DNA of 64,000 nt from Phalacrocorax aristotelis (GCF_949628215.1 NC_134280.1:12349795-12413794); one strand, 5' to 3'; positions 1 to 13,417 are shown, counted from the first letter of the stretch. The notes: a model not told the origin generated them from the sequence alone. Made by a program: numbers and translations.

Positions 1-3000
1 CACAATATACTGACGCAGCATTATTAGGGTTCCAGTTACATGGTAAAGGACTGAAGGAATTGAAAGGAATTAAAAGCCAAAGCAATATTTAGATCCTTTA
101 GATATTTTGTTGATTTAGATATTATATATAGCTGTAACTGTATACACAGCATCTCCATCTTTCATTATGTACTGCTCTTTGTAACTCTCTGGTCTCTTTA
201 CATTAGTGATACCAAAAAAACTAAATAGTTAAAGCAGAGGAAACCAGGAGATGGTTACCCAAACTAGCAGATTTCTGTTGGTGGGCAGGGGACTGCCCAA
301 GCTGCACAATGGCATAGGAGTCAGGAATGTAACATTTGCCAATGTCCTTTGTTCCACAGCACATGCATGGGTGGATGCTGCACTCAGCTTACAGGTTCAG
401 CAGTGTGGGCCGCCGAAGACACTCAGTGCAATCCCACAGAAGGAACAAAGGTAGAAGAGGAATTTACCTCACCCTCATGTTCCTTTTCAAATGGGGTGGG
501 GTAGATAAAAATACAGCTGAAAGCTTTTCCTACAAAAGAAGGAAAACAGACTGGGTTCCCCAGACTTGTGTTCCTCCCAACCTTCTGGTAACAAAGGATT
601 TATAAAACTGTCCTGTTCTTAAAGTCTTCCCCAACCAGCAAGTTTCCAGTTAAACCACAAGAAATAATGGCTACAACAGGTAAATTAGTTTTACCAAAGC
701 CACACCAAGGATAGTAAAAACACTTGTAGCAGAGAAAACGTAGCTTTGCTCCCATCCTCCCTGCTTTGGTTTTACTTGTTTAACCTCCTTTAGCTCACTG
801 GAGTTGCAGTGACATCTGCCTGTGTGAGATTCCTGGCTGCGCTTTGCAGTGAGGTCTCTGCACAAGGCAGTGCTCAGACAGACCTCATCACAAACCAAGG
901 TCCACCCTTCATCAGGGCACCAGCTGCACGCTTGGACCTTATGTGGCTTACATGAAGGCTTCAGTATATGTGAGAAATGTTTTTAGGTTTCCATCAAGCA
1001 GTAAGCCCTCTAAGGTAATTGTAGCAGCACCTCTAAACCTGCTGGGAAGCCTTGGAGAGTTTTCACAGAAGCTCTCAGTTGCTGAGCTGTTTAAGTCCCA
1101 GCCTCAGTGAATTCACATGCTCCACATTCCTCACTGTCTGAGCCAGCCTCTGAGCACCATCTTCACAGGCTTTCTGGCTCATACTGTCTGTCTAAAGTCA
1201 GGATACCAGTCTCAGAAAGATTATGTGCTCAGCAACATTTAAACCAGCCTCTTTTTCTTCTTCAATGGATTGGAGGTTCTGCTGGCTTTTTTTTTTTTTC
1301 TTTTTTTTGTTATTAAATCACTAATCATGGATCTGACTGCTCTAAAACCTAGTGTCAACACCAACTGGATGTACATCGCCATCTATCTTAGGATTCATGG
1401 CTGAATTGCTATGATTTAATAAGTTGCAGCACAATACCACCACTAAAGGAATTCTTCATGTTTGCACTTAACCTGTGGAAAACATGAGAGGAATCATGTT
1501 AGCTTAAACCTCTGTGAAAGAGAAAACACAGATGGATGTCTGAGTTCTACTTATAATATTGATGCCTCCTCTGTTGTACTTGCTGAGCTTCAGACACCAG
1601 AGGATCAACAATCCCTTGCACTACTGTAATGCTGCAAGTAGATAAACTCTTAATGTGAGCTGTGGTGGGGGAAGAGAACTGGGGGGGCAACCAGACTGAT
1701 AGCACATGGGCACATGGCTGATTTTTGAAGACCAATGTATTTTCACCTGCTATGGGTCAGTGCACAACAGTGCTCCTACCAGTTGTGTCAGTGGTTGTGG
1801 AGGCTTCACTGCACTCACAGTCTGGGCTCTTACACCTCCCGAATACATGCCAGGTTGCCGAAGAAGTGACAGCAGAGACTTTGGTGGCTACGTCTCTGTG
1901 GATTATTTGAGGGGTAATATATGGTCCACAGATGTCCTCAAAGTCAACTTCTTCCTAGGAATGTGCTCTCCCAAGCTGCCATATAACCTTGTAACTCCAC
2001 AATGTAACTCCATCACACACAGACCCTTCTATGGAAAACTGTTCCAGTGGGCTTTTCTGCTCTTTTCTGTGCCTGGGAACACCTGGACAGGTGCAGTAGG
2101 ATGCTGCAGGCTCCTCCCTGGCACAGAGGGATACAGGTGAGGGGAGTGAGGTCTCCACAAAGGGCAGGAGGGAGAGACTGAAAGGCAGGGAGCAGCTGTG
2201 AGTGTGAAGTGGGTGCACAGAACTGGTGTGAATATCCAGGAAGTAATTTTTTTGCACAGGTTATCCACTGATTCTCCTTCCTCCATCTTGCATTGACCTC
2301 CCTTCTTTGCTCCCCAGCTTCCAAAGCCAAGGCCAGAAAAGAAACATGTTTGCACACCAGCATGGCAGAGGTGCTGTGCCTTCACCTTGCCGCTGACTTG
2401 TAGTCCCTGTGGTGCCAATTTGAGTTAAGAAAAATTTGTACTTGATGAGTTGAAAACATGGTAACTTTTGATAGGATCAGTCATTATCGCTGTAGCTGGA
2501 AAACCTTGCACAGCACCTCTTCTGCCTCCTCCCCAGCTAGGTGGGAAGTAGCTGCAGGGAACACCCAAGGCTGTCTGAGCCAGTGACACTTCCCTGCTGC
2601 AGGTGTATAGCAGCTTCTCTGCTGGATGCTGTCTGGGTCATGGAGAGGGGAGAGAGAAAATACTCTCTGCTTTATTATCTATTTCTTTTTGAAGCATGGA
2701 GTTTTCAGGAGAACTGGAGGGGAGGAACAACTGATGGGATCCAAATGAACTGTGATAAGGAAGCGCCCTCCTGCCATGCAGGTAAGCCTAGGGGCCATGA
2801 AATGAGAAAGTCCAGCAGCCAGGCCATAATTGTCTTTTTTTTTTCATTTCCTGCCAAGTGTCAGAGCAGCCAGAGTTGCCGCAGGTGGCTAGAAAGGCTC
2901 AGGGATCATTTAGGATGACTGAGCTTCAGCTTTGCTTCAGCAATGGCCACATGCCACCCCTGTGTCATGCCACCTGCCCCAGAGAATTAGGGAATGAAAA

Positions 3001-6000
3001 ATTTGCAGCCTGAAGGAGACGCCCTAGTGAATTCTGCTGCCCTTGGATTGTCAGACTGCGTAGCAAAAAAACCAAGATCAAGCAGAGAACTTATAGTAAA
3101 TAATTGATTTCGATCTCCCAGGCTTGCTGAAAGATGTATCCTTGCAATGAAGATGGGAACAGATGAGTTTAAAAAATGTAAAATGTAATTGGTATTGAAA
3201 ACCTTCCACCTACATACATATTGCGCCCTGCTAAGGTCCAAGAACAGACAATATATGTAAGGCTGTATGTGCAAGGCTATTGTTTCCCTTGGCTATGGCT
3301 CCAAATAGGGAAATAATAAGCATTCAAGTCTCTTCTCTCTATTTAAGGATATGGTGATGCAAAACCAGCAAGCTCCTCTGCGTTATCTTTCTCCCATATC
3401 TCTCAGAGACTATTTTTTCTTTCCAAAAGACAGGATGCAAACGCAGCGTGCCTCCACTGCCTGGGCAGTTTGTATTTTGTTTCCATCAAATGACCCCCGT
3501 GCTCCAACCTGTGAAGGAGTGATTAGTCCTTCTTCCCTGCTCACCTTCTTATCAAAACATGGATTAAAGAAGGGTGAACCACTAGGAGCAAATTAGGGGT
3601 GGAAGGAGCCTAAGCAGAGTTTTCCTAACGCTGCAGCGTGCATGTCCATAGCAACCTCCTGCCTACTTACTTCCATTAGCGGTAATGTGTTTACTGCACA
3701 CCAGCTTTCTGAGAGACACTTCCTTTGCACACCTTGTCCCACTCATCATTATTAAGCTTTTGTTTTTATCATAACATTACTGTGCTGTGCTAAATCAAGA
3801 ATTCATGTTTCTCTGTAGATTCATTAAATAAATTCATATTAAATAAGGTTTATTAACTATTCTGCATAGTAAGAAATTATGGCAAAGAATAATAAAATAT
3901 AAATATGAATCATAACAAAATTCATGTGGATTATTTAATCAAACTCCAATAAAACTTGTTTAATCTAATTTTCTCAAGGAATAAGTGTCCCTATTCGCAG
4001 TTTCTCAGATTGGTTTAATTCATTCTCCATAAGGTTTATTTCTGCTCTTAGCAGTTTGCAGAAAAAACGTTACTCTGCCCATGTTCTATTGCATTTGCAC
4101 CCTCTCAGCAGTGATATAAATGCTATTAAGGTCCCTTGACAGTTTGTCCAATACTCACAGATTATTGCTGTGGGGTTTTTTTAACCCTGGGGCAATGCTG
4201 TGTCACAAAATGTCTTAAAGGGAAAACAGAACTAAACATGATGGTTTTGTTATTATATTCTGCTTTACTACAGCACAGAAAACATGATTTTAAATTACCT
4301 GCCTGTTAAAACCATCTTAGATAGCAGTAAGCTTAAAAATAAATATGTATATCTAGATAAGGATAATTACGTATATGCAGTCAGGGTGAATATTTTCAGA
4401 TGTCTCTCAAATGCTTTCTGAGAATCCTGAAGGTGAGGAAGCCCAGGTGCTATGAGGATTCTACAAAGACGATAAAACCAGTTTTCTGATTTTAATTTAT
4501 ATCAAGCTTCTATGCCCTTTTATTTAAGCAGTGTTTCACCAGCCTGAAGAGAACAAAATCAAACTGATGCTGAGACCAGCGTGTCTTGCAAATTGTTAGC
4601 AAGTGTTAGAGACACGGTTCCTGCACCTTCTGTGCAGCAGGAAAGGAGAAGTCAGCCTTTTACTACTTCTTTTTCAATGGAGGAATCTCGCTTTCCTTTG
4701 TATTCCTCCCACAGTGTTTCCTACAAGGTAGCATGATCCAGCCCTCAGTAATTAAGATGCCCATCCTCTTCCCACAATATTCAAGTACAAAAGCCTACTC
4801 TGACATCAGTATTGAAGAAAAATTAATATTATTAGTGATAATTGGTTAGCAACAATTCTCTCTGGGATGTATAAAGCCTATTCACAACTTGAAACAGTTA
4901 CATAGGAGAACATGTATCTGAGCATGAGAACTCCATTGAGAATCCTCAGCAAGCCAGCAATCAGTGCAGCACAGACTTCAGCTAACTAAACCCAAATAAC
5001 CAGTATGCTTTGGTGAATGACAATTTCACAACATTATTTAGCTTCTTATATCTGTGAAAAAAAGGACTGCATTAAAGATGAGAGTTGTATATTCAAGTTG
5101 TTGTTTCACTTCCATAAGCAGCAGGCTCTCTCTCCTGTACTTTCTGACCTTCAAAGATATGCCAAGATGCAATTTTAGACAAAAGCATCAGGAAGGGAGA
5201 AAAGCTTTTTAGATAGAAATAAAATAACCATTCCCATTTCATTTGTAGAATAAAGCCATTGAAGAAATATTGCCAACTTCCACCAGAAGTTATTTAGGAT
5301 TCAACTCTGGACCAACCTCACTGCAGTCTACATAGAGCACAGTTCCTGTCACCTGAAGTGAAGGCACCAGCCTCCTGTAAATTTAAAGGAAGACTGCAGA
5401 AAATATAATATTCTGATATAAAAGCTTTTGAGTTTTTCTACTGTAACAAGTAAAATAATGTACAATTTCTGCAGTTGTTCTGCTCTAATTCCTGAATGAT
5501 CCCTTTTCAGATTAGTACATTATCATTATTATTTACAGCTCTCTTTTGCTAGATACCTAGTTTATATCTACATCAATATATTTGTATCTATCATGTTATA
5601 TACTGACAGCACATAATTCAGGAGGTAGGAACTGTACTTCTTGATGCTAACTCTTCATCCTCTAAGGTGTTTTGCATTTGAAGGTTTTTGACTGAAGCAT
5701 CCAAAACAGTTTCCAAAGGCAAGACACAATTCATGGGAGCTACTTGTAGCATATTTGTTTGTTGGTTTGGGACTAAAATTACGTATCATTTCAGGATAAA
5801 TAGATAGGAATCAGGCCTTACCATGACCCTGCCTTCCTTTGGAAAGCTTTTACGTTTCAGAGCTCGGATGACCTCCTGGAGTTATTGCTTTTAGGCTGTC
5901 TGCCTAAAATCATCCCACCGGAATAATGATTTTAACCTGGGGAGCTGGGAGATATACAAATATTAGGAATATATATTTTAACATAAAAGAGGCCCTAATT

Positions 6001-9000
6001 TAAATATACTATTCTAGAAGCTCAGACCCCAGCTGGACATTTGAATTGTATTGCACTGCTGTCCCCTCAGACAGCCACACACAGGTTCACATCCTTGCTG
6101 AGAAATACACTTGCAGGCTATTCTCACGTTTCCCAGCCCCCTTGATCCCAGTGGAGCCCTTGTCTCCCAGACACAGAACTCCCGAACCAAGGGCCACTCT
6201 ATTCATACAAATGTGTTTGCAAGTTATCTGGAAAAGTGCATGCAGTGTTCCTGTCACCCCACTACATTTACACACCCCATGCTACCTTTAAGGATTCTGC
6301 AGTGTAGAGTGCATATAACCAGTACCTTGCCTATCCCCAGAGTCACAACAATATTTCAAGGTGACCACTCTGAAGGGTTCAAACACTCTCTTTTTTGCTG
6401 ATCTCTACCAAAATAACAAACAGCTTTTTTCCAGAGCCCCAGAGACTTGTCCACACTCCCCATCCTCACCCTTCCTTGGGCAACATCCAGCTGATGGGAT
6501 CAGGGTGTTTGTGATTCATGCAGGGACACAGGAAAGAGGGACAGACTACATCTGGGCTCTCACAGATGCTTCTAGGACCAGGCCCACTGGTTCTTCTCCT
6601 TAGGACTGGCCAAGCTCCATGGAGAAAACTTCAGCCTCTGGTAACGATGGAAAATGGGGAAGAGCTTGGAAATGGGGAGAGAGGGCCAGTGGATGTGTAG
6701 GTAGGTGCGGAGGGAGATAACTGGAGTAAGGATAAGCATGGAGGAAAAACAACTTAATATGCAGAGGGCAGTGGTGGAGAGGGGGTGGAAAAATTATGAA
6801 GAGGTGGGATATCTGCATGGACATTGGTGATGGAATGAGAGGAATTTATCTTCTACAGGACAGTTTTGTGGTGAACTGTATGTTTAAGAGTTCAGGGAGG
6901 TATTTCAGGAGGAAGACTTGCAAAGGGTTGGGAAGTGAAACAAGAATAGGGGTGGAATACTAGAGGAAAAGGAGCTAATTGACTTGAGAACAGCAAGGTG
7001 GGAATTACCAGACTTATACTGAAGAACTTTCACTAAGCAGAGCAAAGAATACAGGTAGTAATGTCAATGGGGGAGGGGTAATTTTCCCAGTGTAGTACTA
7101 TGGACATTCAAGGCCTGGAGGAGCTCAAGCCTTTGGGATGTCAGCTCTTATTTTGTCATTTTTCAGTGCGACTTAGAAATCTTTAGGAAGTTAATACAAT
7201 TTTCTTGGCATCACTTCTTGATCCACCAGTTTCATTAGCTTTCTCACAGTAGGAATTCAACTCCAAAATTGTTTTTCCTTTTACTGTTTTTGAGCTAATA
7301 CTTTGCAAGTCCTATTTTGTCTGAATAATCACTTCAGAGCTTATTCTAACAGTATTTTTTTTCATTCATTTGACTTTTAATCACATTGAACAGCAAAATT
7401 AGACGAATAAGTTTCAAGACTGTAGAAAGTTGTTTTCAGTTTCATCCTCTGGTTCTTGTGCAGAAACACAATCCAAACACTAAATCAAATATTTAAAACC
7501 AGATCTGCCTTCCTGAAATTTTTATTAAATAAGTAAGACATCTCTTTAACATCAGGATCTGGAAATCTTTAGAAAAAGCCTGCATTTTGAGCTTAAGGTA
7601 CCTAATATCAGCTCAAGCACATTTAGAAGCCAGTCTTTTTAAAGGTCTATCCCATACACACTGACGTGCCCACTAAGCTCACAACATGATAGTGTAGGTC
7701 ACACTCCTTTCCAGAGGAGACCAGATGGGACAGGAAGCAAGAAGCCAGCACTGAACCTTGTAAAGGCAGGTCCACTGTAACAAAAAGTCTGACACCTTTG
7801 GTGCAAGAAAAAGGCAAAGAAACAGAAAATAAACTAAGGGAGATGACAACTACTGGACTCAGAATGGGGATTAGAGTTGTCAGTGAAAGTGAGGGATTCA
7901 GTGGGAGACACTGAGCACAGAAACAGCTTATTTTAGGTCAGCAAACTTCTTTCATGTGTTCTGACACAGGTGCTAAGACTGAGGCCACCTCTTCGATCTC
8001 TGAGAATGGAACTGGAAATGAAGATGTGAATAAGGTACAGCTCTGGAAATCAAACCAAAGAGAAGAAAAGGGAGAAAAATCCAACATCTTTACAGAAGTC
8101 CAATAGGGGGGAAAAATCCAATAGGTTTTACTCAAAAGCCAAGACAGTCTCTGGATATCAGGCCATCCTCTGTATGACCAAGATATCTGATCACCTTAGT
8201 CTAATTCAGCCCTGAGAAGGAGACCCTTGTCCACCTGAGGCAGGACGCAGAACTCACAGGTCAGCCAGTTCCATGATACAACAAGCATTAAAACACATGT
8301 GAGTTTAAAGTCAATATTGGCCATTTAAGCTGTTGGAAAAGGACAGAGGATGTAGAAAATCTCCTCTGCAGCTCCTTTATGTCTCTCCATGTGGAGAAGC
8401 ACAGACACCGAGAGTTCAAGCTTCCCTCGCCTAAGCCAGTCAGTGTCCCTCAGCAGTAATCCGAGATGACTCATATTAGAAAAAGAAAAATCTGTTTTCA
8501 CATCTTTATATTTTCAGCCTTCTCTGCTGTGGGAGTCATAAATTATTCTAACATATCACTAGAAAGCACAGTGAGATCACCGAATTCACTTCTCATAAGA
8601 CAACAAGCAGACACGAGATAGGAAAAGATCTCCAGCCACTTTCGGTACCAGGCTGGTCAAAACTGAAGACAGTGATATTTAGGCAATTTATTTATAATTT
8701 TTTTTCCATAAAAGAGATATAACACAGATCCTGAGAAAGGTTTTGTAAGTATTTGCCCAAAAGTTTAAGGAAATATGATGATGAGGGTATCACTGAAGGA
8801 TTTACATGGCTGTTCCATAAATGGAAGTAAAAATGATTGCCTGGGAACTTTAGCTGAGAAACATTGAAATGAAATGGAAGATCAAAAGCAGACTTTCCAA
8901 GTAAAGACTGTGTTGGAGCTAGTTGAGAAACTGAAACATCGTTCACATCCTATAAAACAGGTTCGGAAAACCCTGTTTTAGAGGATAAATGCTTTTCTGT

Positions 9001-10139
9001 GACTAAGGTGTACTTTACATCAATAATTGTTTTTCGCAGATAAGATAATTAATGTGAAGGAGACCATATTGATGAATGCATGCTCTTTACTTCTACTGAA
9101 TAATTTAAGATGAAGACCACATTTTACCTTCAAGCTATTACTTGCATCCTTGGTGCAGTCCCAGGCCTAGGGAGACATATCTAAGACTTAAGACTTGCTT
9201 ATTTTCAGTCATTTCCTACATTGTTTCAAGGAACAGATCATACATTTTCAGCAGTATTATTTGGTTTTTAAAAAAATAATCCCAAGTCTACTATTAAAGA
9301 AATAGTAGGTTTCCTAACTATTTCAGATGCTTTAGGTTAAGGTCTAAAAAATACTTAGACCTCTGATAAGATCAGATTCAGAAAGTTCCCAGTGGCCAAA
9401 CTGGGAATACAGGTCAGCTTCCTAGCTAGGCTAAATGGAGTTGTACTGAGTTACCTCAGTTGCATATCTGGCCCAGCTGAGATTCCATTTTAAGTAGACT
9501 GTAGATCCTGTAGGGCCTGCAGGCCCATGTTTTACCCAATTCACCAGAAAGATAGGAAATGCCATTTAAGCAAAGCTTATCATTTCACAGGCAGAAGATT
9601 CTGGCATTCTTTTTAATACCAGGGAATTCCTCAAATTGACAAAAATAATATTTCATAGTAATATAAGTAAAAATTACACAAGCACGGTATGTACAATTAA
9701 TTACAAGGTTTGTTGTGAACCTGTTTCTCCATTGCCCCACTGCCATGTTCTGAAGCCAATCCAGTGCAGCAGCAAGCTTGAAGAGGAGTAACCAAGCAGT
9801 ATACCAGCTGTAATACACTGACTTTTTCTTACAATGTCTTCTGACAAAACTTATCCATCATACTATGGTGTTAACATTAAATCAAAATGATAATTGAAAT
9901 GTCTGTGTTATTAATTACTTTGCTGATAGGAAGGGGAAGTATTTGATATAAGAAGTGGGTAGACTAAAGGAAGCAGTTTCTAATCCCAGGGACCTACTGG
10001 ACAAAACCTAAATTAAAAATTCCCCTAACATATTTTAACAAATTAGAGAAATCTTGTGGAAAAAAGATAGCCATTCAATAAGGGAATGTGCAAAATTCTA
10101 CATGAGTCAGGATTCAGCAAGAATATACACAACATAAGG
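1..10139. other. Intergenic, no gene recognised
   Basis: AT-rich sequence with only short chance open frames on both strands. None resembles a known protein or is bounded by convincing splice sites. A T-rich tract lies at 1287-1308 and a perfect 9-bp hairpin at 8953-8980. If the isolated ropporin exon at 12095 belongs to a working gene, its 5' exons should be here or further upstream, but I could not find its RIIa-like dimerisation domain. Confidence 0.6.
8953..8980. repeat. Perfect 9-bp inverted repeat (hairpin)
   Basis: TAAAACAGG at 8953-8961 is followed, after a 10-base loop, by its exact reverse complement CCTGTTTTA at 8972-8980. No poly-T run or gene gives it an obvious role. Confidence 0.6.
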
Positions 10140-10640
10140 AATACCTGGGTATCTCATACTGCTGCAGAAAGTTTTGAAGACTGTTGTGAAATTCAAGTTC
10201 AACATCAGTGAACAAGACCGTGCTGTTGCAAAAGAGAAAAACATTTTACTGAGAAATATAAACAGGGGTAAAATTTATAGACAGATGATGTAATCCTTCT
10301 GTTATTCTTAGCATTGGTAAGGTCTCAGCTGGAATGTTTTGTTATCATATTTCAAGAAAGATGTGTATCAGCTGAAGACTCCAGATGAGAGTAACTAAAG
10401 TTTTATGAAACACAGCACACAGGAAGGACTGAGCAATTTCAGGTAGTTTTCCACAGAAAAGAGCATATTAAATGTGACATGGTCATTGTCTTCAAATCTT
10501 TAAAACACTACTGCAAAGAAGAAAGGGAAGTGATGTTCTCCAAGTTCACGGAGAATAGAAAATAAAACAGTAGGTTAAAATGCAGCATGGAAGATTTGAG
10601 CTGGGAGCAGGACAGTGAAGCATTGCAAGAGGTTGCTCAG
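10140..10640 (+). mobile_element. Ancient CR1 LINE remnant, left part
   Basis: This stretch follows the order of an old CR1 3' region: a block like 'ggtctcagctggaatgttttgtt' near 10320, a degraded 'gaaggactgag' segment, then 'ggttaaaatgcagcatggaagattt' near 10573, which corresponds to the CR1 block just before the 3' UTR. It is far more diverged than the other CR1 copies here and carries many stops. The 3' end of the same element resumes at about 11058, after a GC-rich block. The similarity is judged from memory of CR1 consensus sequences, so the edges are approximate. Confidence 0.6.
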
Positions 10641-10644
10641 GGGG

Positions 10645-11055
10645 ATGATAGTATCAGAGCACAGCAGGGGCCAGCTGCTTCCTCAGGAGTGGGAAGCCAG
10701 GAGCCACATGTAATGCCACAGCTGGCAGGGCTGGGACCTGCCAGCCAGGGCCCATCCCACTGCCCCCAGCGAGGGATCAGGGCAAGCTCAGGGAGGTAGC
10801 CCTGAGCCCACGTCATTGGGCAAGTTGCTGGTGATGAGGCAGGTCCAAGATCCAGCCAAGGAATCAGCCAGCCAACTGGGATCAGGAGGGTCTGAGGCCT
10901 AGCAAAGCAGGGCTGTGTTGGGGCTAGAGCCAGGCGTCCTGTGGCATTGCTGGGGCATACCCTGGTCTGGGCTGAAGTAAGGGTTCTGGGCCTAAGGGCA
11001 GGCATGGGGGTTATTCCCGGGGAGGCTGGTCAGGGCCATGGCAGGTAGAACGAAA
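10645..11055. other. GC-rich block inserted in an old CR1
   Basis: About 410 bases, clearly more GC-rich than their surroundings, interrupt the ancient CR1. They include purine-rich near-repeats of 'ccaagatccagccaaggaatcagcc' character around 10845-10880. Open frames cross it on both strands but look compositional. No clear terminal inverted repeat or target duplication is seen. It may be a nested non-autonomous element or a captured fragment; I do not recognise the family. Confidence 0.4.
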
Positions 11056-11057
11056 TA

Positions 11058-11185
11058 TGGAGAGGCTGGAGGTCTCCAAGAGCAAGATAGACAAACTCCT
11101 GGCAGGGTGGGCACAGATATCTCTGATCCAGCCTTGGGGCAGAAGGAGAGATCAGATGACCTCTAGGCTTGCCATCTTTATTTTG
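11058..11185 (+). mobile_element. Ancient CR1 LINE remnant, 3' end
   Basis: The run containing 'ggaggtctccaagagcaag', 'atagacaaactcctggcag' and 'gatgacctctaggcttgcc' matches the final 3' UTR of an old CR1 subfamily, where the usual wording is 'agatgacctctcgaggtcccttcc'. It completes the element that starts near 10140. Confidence 0.65.
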
Positions 11186-11430
11186 ACATCATAAGTCTGA
11201 TGCCATAGGTCTGAATTATTGTATATCTGCTGTGGTCCATAGTGATGTTCCCCCAGACATTGTGAAGGGTGCCTTGGACAGAATGGAAAGACGTCACACC
11301 AGAGCTCTTAAAGTTCTTGGATCAAAGAACAAGAAATATCTTCCGCGCTTCTGGGGCAAATATATAAGACTGATAGTTTACATCCATAGGCTTTTTATTA
11401 TATTTATTATTCCAGTAATATATTTATACT
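11186..11430 (+). other. Unrecognised short open frame (66 codons from GTG)
   Basis: An open frame runs from the stop near 11184 to 11430. Its first half has protein-like composition: PPDIVKGALDRMERRHTRAL followed by KVLGSKNKKYLPRFWGKY, a charged, possibly helical segment. The second half is hydrophobic and AT-driven and looks non-coding. No acceptor or donor clearly frames the good part, and I cannot name a homologue. It could be a decayed exon, a piece of a transposon protein, or chance. It lies about 0.85 kb upstream of the ropporin exon on the same strand but does not resemble ropporin. Confidence 0.25.
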
Positions 11431-12094
11431 GACTACATTTCAGTTTGGAAGATCTGCTTTCACCTCTATGTCCATAAATATGCTGTATGGTTAATATCAA
11501 TATAATGGATGGTGAATACTAATGTATTAGCTGTTTATAGTAGAAAGTAGATTATTTCTTCAGCTGTACTTCCTTTGGCCATGAAGATTTATGGTTTTCA
11601 TACTCAGATCACTTGCTCATCCAAGTCATAGCACTGTTGCCAAAGAAAGACTATGCATGAACAGATGCACACTAATAAATTTAAAATTATATTCAGGCCA
11701 CACTTCTGTAAAATTAACATCCTTCCAGATGTTACTGAAGTAATTATTTCCTATACTCACACTGTTAATTTTACCTGCATTTTTATACTTGTAATCATGT
11801 GCTTCCCCTTTTCCTCCCATTTTATTTATGGAGTGTTTTTGCTATAATCCTACTTAACTGTGCTGACCAAAGATGTGCTTCAGGCATCCAGTTAGTCTCT
11901 GATATCAGTGATGCTCCCTATATATCTAGCCCTTAATCATCACAGCACACTTCAAAAGGAAAAGCCTAGGTCAAGCCCAATTCAAGTATTTTGGGCATGA
12001 TATTGGATTACACAAAACTTTGTCTTCCTTTGAATGGAGTCAAAATTGCATGCATTTTCCTGTGATGCATGTTTTTATTTGTGCTTATCTCCAG

Positions 12095-12235
12095 GTGGGA
12101 AAGCTACAATGAGTGTAGGTGGACTGGCTCACATGTGGGAGGCACTGAAACTCCCAGAAGACTTATCTGCGAGTGCAATGAATATTGGACATTTTACTGA
12201 AGAAATTGAGTGGCTGAAGTTTTTAGCCCTGGCAT
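12095..12235 (+). CDS. ROPN1: Ropporin-1 internal exon (possible gene remnant)
   Basis: A 141-base exon framed by an acceptor (ttatctccag, ending at 12094) and a donor (gtaaac at 12236), phase 1 on both sides. Its open frame gives LAHMWEALKLPEDL, then MNIGHFTEEIEWLKFLALAC. This aligns along its whole length with the ropporin segment after the RIIa-like dimerisation domain, where mammalian ROPN1 has a near-identical FTEEIEWLKFLALAC run; the paralogue ROPN1L is less similar. Ropporin is a sperm-tail fibrous-sheath protein that binds AKAP3 and rhophilin. Lying on the same strand about 7 kb upstream of CCDC14 matches the human order. Neither the upstream exons nor the C-terminal exons were found nearby, so this is either part of a diverged gene or the best-preserved piece of a dying one. 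Confidence 0.65.
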
Positions 12236-13415
12236 GTAAACTGATTTGAGTTCTGAGTTTATTCACAGTTTCATGTTGCCCTGGATGAATATGCTGTATA
12301 TTGTGATTTTGAGTTAATGTTTGTGTTGAAATAGGAGACCAAGTAATCAACATATTTTAAGCAGCTAACCACTAACCAAGCTGCTGTTTTTAATGTCAGG
12401 AGGAAATATTTTTTTAGGAATAAGGGAATTACTTTAACTATATTCTTTCAGGGATCAATGGAGCTAGAGTATTTGTAGTAGGCTCTTTTCCAGCTTTTTC
12501 CTTTCCAGACAATGCGCAACAGATTAAGCACTGGGGAAGACAGCTGGAGAGACAGGGACAAAGGTTGTAAGCTTCATCTAACAATTTGCTAAAGCTGTTT
12601 CTGCAAAACTATGCTGTAGCTGTGAGGGTAAGCCCAAAAGAGTTCCTTTGTTTCCAGTGTCACTCAGCAGATGTGACTGATTAAAAGTATCCTGGTCATC
12701 CTTTACTCTGATTTTGTACAGTTACTGTAGATGACTGGAGCAAACTTCTTGCATCAAAGGAAACTGATCAGTGTCTTTTCACCACTACCTAATACTCAGA
12801 CAATCTCTGTCAAAGAAACTCAAGAATATGACGGAAACTTAGTACCATAACATGTGTTTTCAGTTACTAAGAAAACCAAAGGGCAGGTAGTGGGTTTGGC
12901 TCTAATGGAAATAGATAGTCAGTTCGTATGGGAAGCAGATCGCAGTCTTCTTGTGCAACCTCAAGAAACCCAAATGTAAAAACCTATCAGTTAATGCTGG
13001 CAATCCAGCAGATACAGCCACAGATTTCACTGTGGATTCAGAAAAGTATCTAGATGCTTCTCACAGCACTTAAATGTGTTGCTTCCTGAATTCTGTTAGT
13101 CATTTAGTAGAGAAAGGAAAATGGATTTGTGATTTTCTATTCGCATTGGAAGATAACCAGGTTACTGAGCTGACACGACTAGTTACATGTATTGGTGTGA
13201 TTGATGTTTACATTCTGAAGACTACATAGTTCCATAATTCATATGTGGGGCCATTTGGAGGATTAGCAGAGCACTGGTTATAGCACTGATATTATATTGG
13301 TAAACTGAAAGCTTTAATTCAGATTAGATTAGGCCATGCGTGTGAGCAAGGCAATAGCTTACACTGATGCAATCAAGAGTGGACTTGAAGAAAAGAAAGT
13401 AGAAGAAAAAAGTTC
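12236..13415. other. Downstream of ropporin exon, no further exon recognised
   Basis: I read the segments after each pyrimidine-rich acceptor for the ropporin C-terminal blocks (a SALGV-like start, an IPF..FQFLY-like block and a GPDGII-like block) and found none. An open stretch after the acceptor at 12451 runs about 42 codons but is unlike ropporin. Confidence 0.5.
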
Positions 13416-13417
13416 AG

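Noticed and set aside
1287-1308. T-tract as the tail of a reversed retroposed element
   Set aside because: No element body or target duplication is recognisable beside it.
12451-12570. Open stretch after a good acceptor, as the next ropporin exon
   Set aside because: About 42 open codons in the expected phase, but the residues do not match the ropporin C-terminal region.
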